Origin: Desulfobacteraceae bacterium
Lineage (GTDB): Bacteria > Desulfobacterota > DSM-4660 > Desulfatiglandales > Desulfatiglandaceae
DNA length: 10,709 bases
Assembly: GCA_030642205.1 (NCBI GenBank)
Contig: DAOWOF010000058.1
Location: forward strand, 1-10,709
Reading direction: 5' to 3'
Under the pieces are notes generated by a model that worked only from the letters and a program-made list of their open reading frames with translations, was not told where the DNA came from and searched no databases. The position numbers were made by a program, and so were the translations under genes. Of the stretch, positions 7,214 through 10,709 are shown piece by piece (position 1 is the first letter of the stretch; every line of letters starts with the position of its first letter).

Positions 7214-7239
7214 GCGGGGGAGGGATAGCCCTCCTCCGC
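7214..7239 (-). terminator. GC-rich hairpin downstream of thiolase operon
   Basis: GCGGGGGAGGG (7214-7224) pairs with CCCTCCTCCGC (7229-7239) over 11 bases with one G-T wobble and loop ATAG. This is by far the strongest hairpin in the window. It lies about 110 bases beyond the thiolase stop in the direction of transcription. On the minus strand it is followed by an AT-rich run (TAAATAAAAG) rather than a clean T tract, so it may be a poor intrinsic terminator or an RNA 3'-end stabiliser. A second 7-base AT hairpin, AATAAAA/TTTTATT (7190-7196, 7205-7211), directly follows. Confidence 0.4.
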
Positions 7240-7310
7240 CAGATGATTCCATCCCCAAGCTGTAGGCTCACTCGCCTGTGCGCATGCAGTCATGCCCTCA
7301 GCCTGTTGAC

Positions 7311-7329
7311 GGATTTTTTACGAGTCCAT
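7311..7329 (+). repeat. short dispersed repeat, copy 2 (GG-TTTTTTACGA-CCAT)
   Basis: Matches 77-95 in 16 of 19 positions. Here the flanks GACGGA (7308-7313) and TCCATC (7325-7330) can pair with one mismatch around the T-tract, so it may be a tiny mobile or structural repeat. It sits 20 bases past the end of the thiolase gene, between that gene and the GC-rich hairpin. Confidence 0.35.
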
Positions 7330-7349
7330 CAAGTATTCAAGAGGAATAT

Positions 7350-8534
7350 TTATGGCGTTCCGATAAGACAAACAGCACACATAAATTTGCCCGGATGGCC
7401 TCCCTGATTATGTGCTAATCCCATTTGAACATTTTTGAGTTGCCGTGATGGATTTTCTGCCTTGCCCTGAATCTGTTTGTATATTTCGTAAACTTCTCTT
7501 CCTCCACTGGCCCCTACCGGATGGCCAAAGGATTTTAATCCACCACTCATATTAACAGGAATATCTCCATCTTGAGTTATGGCCCCGGAATCTATGTCCT
7601 CTTTGGCATGGCCATATTCACATAACCCGAGTGATTCAAAGGCAATTAGCTCTGCAATGGAAAAGCAGTCATGCAATTCCACCATATCAAGCTCTTTACG
7701 GGGATCTTTAATACCAGCTTCCTGATAAGCGAATTGAGATGCCCGCTTGGTTTCTTCCCAGTGTGTAAAGTCATAGTCAATGTTTATTTTACCCTGACCC
7801 GGTCCAACACAAAGGCCAAAGCCCTTGATCGTAACATAATCATCACGGTAATTTTTTGCATCTTCCTCCCTGCACATAATCAGTGCAGAGGCCCCGTCCG
7901 TAACACCACAACAGTCAAATAGACCCAAGGGCCATGCTATCATAGGCGCATTCATGGCCTGTTCCAGGGTTACCTCACGTTTAAGATGGGCTTTTGGATT
8001 TCTGGCCCCATTATGATGGCTTTTTACAGAAATTTTTGCCAGAGTTCGTTTACCTTCCTCCCTGCTCAAACCATAGCGATAAAAATAACGTGTGGCTGCA
8101 AGGGCATAAAGACTTGGTCCGGAACGACCATAACCATAGACAGGGTGCCATTTATCTGCCCTGTATCTATCAGGAAGTCCACCATAGCCCTCGTCCTTAC
8201 ATTTTTCATAACCCACCACCAATGCCAAATCGACTGATTTACTGGCTATAGCAAAGGCAGCACTTCTGATTGCATCATAGCCGGTAGCACAGGCATTTTC
8301 TATACGAGAAACAGGAATATAGTCCAATTTTAATGGTGAAGCAATACATGCTCCGCACATGCCTCCAACTGTCCCGACCCAGGCGGCCTGAATTTCTTTG
8401 GAATCAATGCCAGCATCATCATAGGCCTCGTAAGTAGCATCTATGATAAGATCTTCTTCATCTTTATCCCATAATTCACCGAATGAGGTACAACCCATAC
8501 CAATAATGGCTACTTTATCTTTAATACTCTCCAT
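7350..8534 (-). CDS. SCP2-type thiolase (acetyl-CoA acetyltransferase-like)
   Basis: A 394-aa thiolase of the SCP2/archaeal branch, predicted to cleave or form 3-oxoacyl-CoA. It has the nucleophilic Cys82 in ENACATG, the family signature SHHNGARNPKAH (about 172-183), HDCF (His288, Cys290), GGLKSFGHPVGASG with His338, and the closing NQGGHPG (376-382). All expected catalytic positions are present, so it should be active. ATG 8534 has AAGGAGGG just upstream, and that site overlaps the stop codon of the HMG-CoA-synthase-like gene nine bases before. The two are therefore probably coupled in translation and made in fixed ratio. In archaea a related thiolase forms a complex with HMG-CoA synthase and a DUF35 protein, and in toluene degraders BbsB pairs with the DUF35 protein BbsA. 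The natural substrate here is unknown. Confidence 0.88.
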   Translation of the reverse strand: MESIKDKVAIIGMGCTSFGELWDKDEEDLIIDATYEAYDDAGIDSKEIQAAWVGTVGGMCGACIASPLKLDYIPVSRIENACATGYDAIRSAAFAIASKSVDLALVVGYEKCKDEGYGGLPDRYRADKWHPVYGYGRSGPSLYALAATRYFYRYGLSREEGKRTLAKISVKSHHNGARNPKAHLKREVTLEQAMNAPMIAWPLGLFDCCGVTDGASALIMCREEDAKNYRDDYVTIKGFGLCVGPGQGKINIDYDFTHWEETKRASQFAYQEAGIKDPRKELDMVELHDCFSIAELIAFESLGLCEYGHAKEDIDSGAITQDGDIPVNMSGGLKSFGHPVGASGGREVYEIYKQIQGKAENPSRQLKNVQMGLAHNQGGHPGKFMCAVCLIGTP

Positions 8535-8543
8535 TTTCCCTCC

Positions 8544-9959
8544 TTAGCATCTGATTTGACGGACTTTCCAGAAATAATTATGGAACCCACCAGCATCATG
8601 GATTTTTCTAAAAGTCATTTCCAGACGCGTCCCGACTTCGATGTTTTCAGGGTCACGGTCAGTTATATTGGAATAGAAACGACCTCCACCATCCATATCC
8701 ATGATACAGAGTACGACTGGAGGATCAATGGTAAGAGCACGTTCGTTAATACTATAGGTGAATAAAGATCCTTGTTTATCAGAAAGTCTGACTTCTATAA
8801 AATCGTCTTTTGTCTGGCAATTAGTGCAGACTCTCTGGATGGGAAATTGAATAGTACCACAGTTGTTACACTTACACCCGTGTAAACGTGTCACCTGGCT
8901 AGTCTCCCTCCACATCATTGTAATAGCCGTAGGATGATCAGGTTCACGCCTTTTTTCCGGTTGAACAAGCTTGCGAAAAAGAAGATATTTGCCGTAATCA
9001 GGAAGGATCATTTTTGATTCCAGATGATTTTGAATCCCTCTCCTGCCTGTGATATTGGAGATTCCATCTTCCACTTTGAGGCTATAGGCATCACAGCCAT
9101 CACTATAATTTGCCCATAGGATTTTATCTCCAGCCTTGGCTTGTTCTAAAGCTGCAACAAGCATCATGGGAGCAAAAGCTGTCCCTGTATTCCCCATTAC
9201 GCCAAACATGGGATCCTGAACCTTTTCCGCGTCCAGGCCCAGTAGTTTTACCAGGGTTCCATGTGCCCTGCTGTCCGGAGCATAATAGATGACTTTATCA
9301 AAATCCTTTATTGAAGTCCCAAATTTTTCGATAGCCATTTTCATTGCATGTGGAAAAATCTTTTGAATGCCTTCCACTGAAACGAACCGGTCTTCCCACA
9401 TCTGGGGATAAAGATCGCCTGGTTTCCGCCAGATATCCATGAATTCACTTGTCATTGAGTAAGTGTCAGTGATGGTCACAGCTACATCTGAATCACTGAT
9501 CATAAATGCTGCTGCCCCATCCCCAAACATCTTTTCATAGAGTGAATTCGGGGGTGCTATCCGGCAATCAGATGCAACTACAACTACTTTTTTGGCTGTT
9601 CCGGCAGCAACTGCATTTAAGGCGGCCTGAAATGCATTAGTACTGGCCCTGATTGAATTTCCAAAATCCATAGTTACGATATCTTCTCTGAGATCACAGG
9701 CTGTAGCAATAATGCTCGCAGATTGTTTCTCTACATAAGGAGATGTAGTCGAGGCAAAGTAGAGGGCATCAACCTTCTCCCTGGGTGTATCCGCAATACA
9801 ATCAAGAGCAGCCTCAACTGCCATAGTTATGCTGTCTTCATCTGAATTGCATATTGCCTTTTCTCCTCCACGACCACGTTTACCCCAGGCTCTGGCAATT
9901 TCTTTTTGGGTCAGCCGGTAAATCGGGATATAAGCTCCATAGGATGATATACCTATCAT
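8544..9959 (-). CDS. HMG-CoA-synthase-like domain fused to DUF35 zinc-ribbon/OB domain; catalytic residues apparently lost
   Basis: A 471-aa two-part protein. Residues 1-about 340 follow the HMG-CoA synthase (MvaS) fold: start GISSYGAYIPIYRL, then KKVVVVASD, MFGDGAAAFMI, EFMDIWRKPGDLYP, and GNTGTAFAPMML with Asn257. By eye alignment, the MvaS catalytic residues are replaced: Glu by Thr72, nucleophile Cys by Ile103 (in NSIRASTNAFQ, where others have AC--GTAA), and His by Tyr226 (YYAPD). Residues about 341-471 are a DUF35 domain: a rubredoxin-like zinc ribbon with CxxC pairs C364/C367 and C378/C381, then an OB-fold. It is first in an operon with the thiolase, with a strong AAGGAGGG before ATG 9959. 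I infer an acyl-CoA-binding, non-catalytic partner or scaffold for the thiolase. A new active site remains possible, and so does misalignment on my part. Confidence 0.85.
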   Translation of the reverse strand: MIGISSYGAYIPIYRLTQKEIARAWGKRGRGGEKAICNSDEDSITMAVEAALDCIADTPREKVDALYFASTTSPYVEKQSASIIATACDLREDIVTMDFGNSIRASTNAFQAALNAVAAGTAKKVVVVASDCRIAPPNSLYEKMFGDGAAAFMISDSDVAVTITDTYSMTSEFMDIWRKPGDLYPQMWEDRFVSVEGIQKIFPHAMKMAIEKFGTSIKDFDKVIYYAPDSRAHGTLVKLLGLDAEKVQDPMFGVMGNTGTAFAPMMLVAALEQAKAGDKILWANYSDGCDAYSLKVEDGISNITGRRGIQNHLESKMILPDYGKYLLFRKLVQPEKRREPDHPTAITMMWRETSQVTRLHGCKCNNCGTIQFPIQRVCTNCQTKDDFIEVRLSDKQGSLFTYSINERALTIDPPVVLCIMDMDGGGRFYSNITDRDPENIEVGTRLEMTFRKIHDAGGFHNYFWKVRQIRC

Positions 9960-10194
9960 AGATGTTTCCCTCCTTAATAATTTTGATTAAAAAAATATGT
10001 TTGCTGGTTAAATCATGGCTTTGTAAAAAGCCTGTCTATTATTTCGTGGCAATTTCACAGTAAACTCAAGAGATAAAGGAAACCAGCACTAAAAAAATAT
10101 TTTTCAAAGATAATCAATCAGTTATATATTCACTGTAATTTTTTAGATATAAAAATCAAGGCAATATCAAGAATCATTTCCTTCATAACCATCA

Positions 10195-10247
10195 TGCCCT
10201 AAGGGGCACAACAAAGCATGAAAATGAGGTAGCGCTTAGCGTTCATG
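10195..10247. repeat. REP-like pair of small hairpins
   Basis: Two closely spaced hairpins. TGCCC and GGGCA (10195-10199, 10204-10208) have a four-base loop. CATGAA and TTCATG (10217-10222, 10242-10247) enclose an inner CGC/GCG stem with loop TTA, leaving a ten-base bulge. A GTAG tetranucleotide (10229-10232) stands directly 5' of the inner stem, as at the foot of REP elements recognised by REP-associated transposases. The transposase fragment about 140 bases away fits, but a single copy cannot prove it is a REP. Confidence 0.3.
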
Positions 10248-10265
10248 TTATAAATTAATAGGATT

Positions 10266-10289
10266 CCTCTTCACATATTAATGAAGAGG
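10266..10289. repeat. inverted repeat, 8-base stem
   Basis: CCTCTTCA (10266-10273) and TGAAGAGG (10282-10289) are perfect complements around the loop CATATTAA. No T tract follows on either strand. It is part of the palindrome cluster between the operon and the transposase fragment. Role unknown. Confidence 0.5.
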
Positions 10290-10342
10290 CCAATGCCAAA
10301 TAATTTGGTTATATAATGTAAAATTCATTGAACCAAGATCAG

Positions 10343-10369
10343 CTAAAATTAACATGATGTTAATTTTAG
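10343..10369. repeat. 27-base perfect palindrome
   Basis: Arms CTAAAATTAACAT and its exact complement ATGTTAATTTTAG flank a single central G. It lies 13 bases downstream of the transposase fragment's stop codon, so in that gene's direction it could form a 3'-end hairpin. It lacks a following T tract. A dyad this long could also be a binding site for a dimeric protein or the end of a mobile element. Confidence 0.6.
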
Positions 10370-10382
10370 TAAAACATACCTC

Positions 10383-10709
10383 TTAAAGTAAATAAGTCAA
10401 GCAAAAAGTGTAAGACCTGGATATTCGACATAAGCCCAGACTTTTAAGTTTATATCCCCGGGAAAAGTGTCCTTCTGATTCAGAAAGGAGATCACTTGCA
10501 AAATCACTGTCCCCTAATATCCGTTTATCGCCCTTAATGTGATCCTGTCCGGTCACCTCATCCATCTTTTTAACTTCATCCCGGCCACCAAGGCTTCTTA
10601 TTAAACCGCCTTCTGTTATATGTTTCCGCATATTTGGCAAGCAATTTTCGTAGAACCACTTTTTAACAAAAAACGGGAGCGATTCGATAAAAATGACCAT
10701 TGTATAAAA
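10383..10709 (-). pseudogene. C-terminal fragment of a REP-associated (Y1/IS200-like) transposase, cut by window edge
   Basis: The reading frame stays open to the right edge, so the apparent ATG at 10700 is probably internal and the gene begins outside the window. Visible text includes GGLIRSLGG followed by a DEVKKM stretch, then KGDKRILGDSDFASDLLSE. This order (GGLIRS-GGW--VK, then D-RILG-SDFV) is characteristic of the part behind the catalytic Y1 domain of REP-associated tyrosine transposases. In full-length relatives another 70 or so residues with a DnaA-like helical domain follow. Here the match stops after YKLKSLG, continues with unrelated residues and ends at 10383. I could not find the missing tail in other frames downstream. 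It therefore looks like a decayed or truncated copy. The catalytic HUH and Tyr residues are outside the window. Confidence 0.6.

Larger units (their letters stand above)
9960..10382. other. gene-free intergenic region rich in palindromes
   Basis: No credible gene lies in these 423 bases. They hold the AAGGAGGG ribosome site of the operon (near 9970), a 6-base hairpin GGCTTT/AAAGCC (10017-10022, 10027-10032), two REP-like hairpins (10195-10247), an 8-base stem (10266-10289), a short palindrome CCAAAT-A-ATTTGG (10296-10308) and a 27-base palindrome (10343-10369). The promoter of the synthase-like/thiolase operon must lie here, but I see no convincing -35/-10 pair. Confidence 0.6.

Noticed and set aside
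7350..9959. Bacterial mevalonate pathway (mvaS plus thiolase)
   Set aside because: The synthase half appears to lack the MvaS Glu, Cys and His, and no HMG-CoA reductase or kinase is nearby.
10225..10235. GGTAGCG resembling the core of the ops element used by RfaH-type proteins
   Set aside because: On the + strand no gene follows within the window, and the flanks do not match the rest of the ops consensus. A chance seven-base match is likely.
10195..10247. Integron attC-like site suggested by the paired hairpins and CCCCTTAGG text on the minus strand
   Set aside because: No paired GTTRRRY/RYYYAAC ends in inverted order, no integrase and no cassette-like gene.

Overview
The window looks like chromosomal DNA of an anaerobic, Gram-negative bacterium, most likely from the Desulfobacterota (sulfate-reducing/syntrophic 'Deltaproteobacteria'). 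This is an inference from content: a KDO transferase (LPS, so diderm), a small Cys-rich DUF6485-type protein common in anaerobes, an SCP2-type thiolase next to an HMG-CoA-synthase-like/DUF35 fusion, the tail of a REP-associated transposase of a style common in that group, and moderate-to-low GC. No taxonomic search was possible.

Left part (1-4799, + strand): an orotate phosphoribosyltransferase (pyrE-like) overlaps a CoA-pyrophosphatase-type NUDIX hydrolase. They are followed by tRNA-Pro(CGG) with its own plausible promoter, a structured 160-base leader ending in a hairpin plus T9, and a large exported two-domain M16 zinc peptidase of about 1009 aa.

Middle (4800-7349): a 67-aa Cys-rich DUF6485-like gene (- strand) is divergent from a specialised NusG paralog (RfaH/UpxY type, + strand). 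That gene stands alone and converges on waaA/kdtA (KDO transferase, - strand). A strong GC-rich hairpin and one copy of a short 'TTTTTTACGA' repeat separate waaA from the next operon.

Right part (7350-9959, - strand): a tightly coupled two-gene operon. The first gene encodes an HMG-CoA-synthase-like domain fused to a DUF35 zinc-ribbon/OB domain. The second encodes an SCP2-type thiolase. The pair recalls the archaeal thiolase/HMG-CoA synthase/DUF35 complex and the BbsA/BbsB pair. By eye, however, the synthase half has lost all three catalytic residues (Glu, Cys, His) while the thiolase keeps its own. This is the most unusual feature of the window: a probable pseudo-synthase/acyl-CoA scaffold serving an active thiolase.

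Right edge (9960-10709): about 420 bases without a gene, rich in palindromes, next to the truncated C-terminal part of a REP-associated (Y1/IS200-like) transposase that runs off the window.
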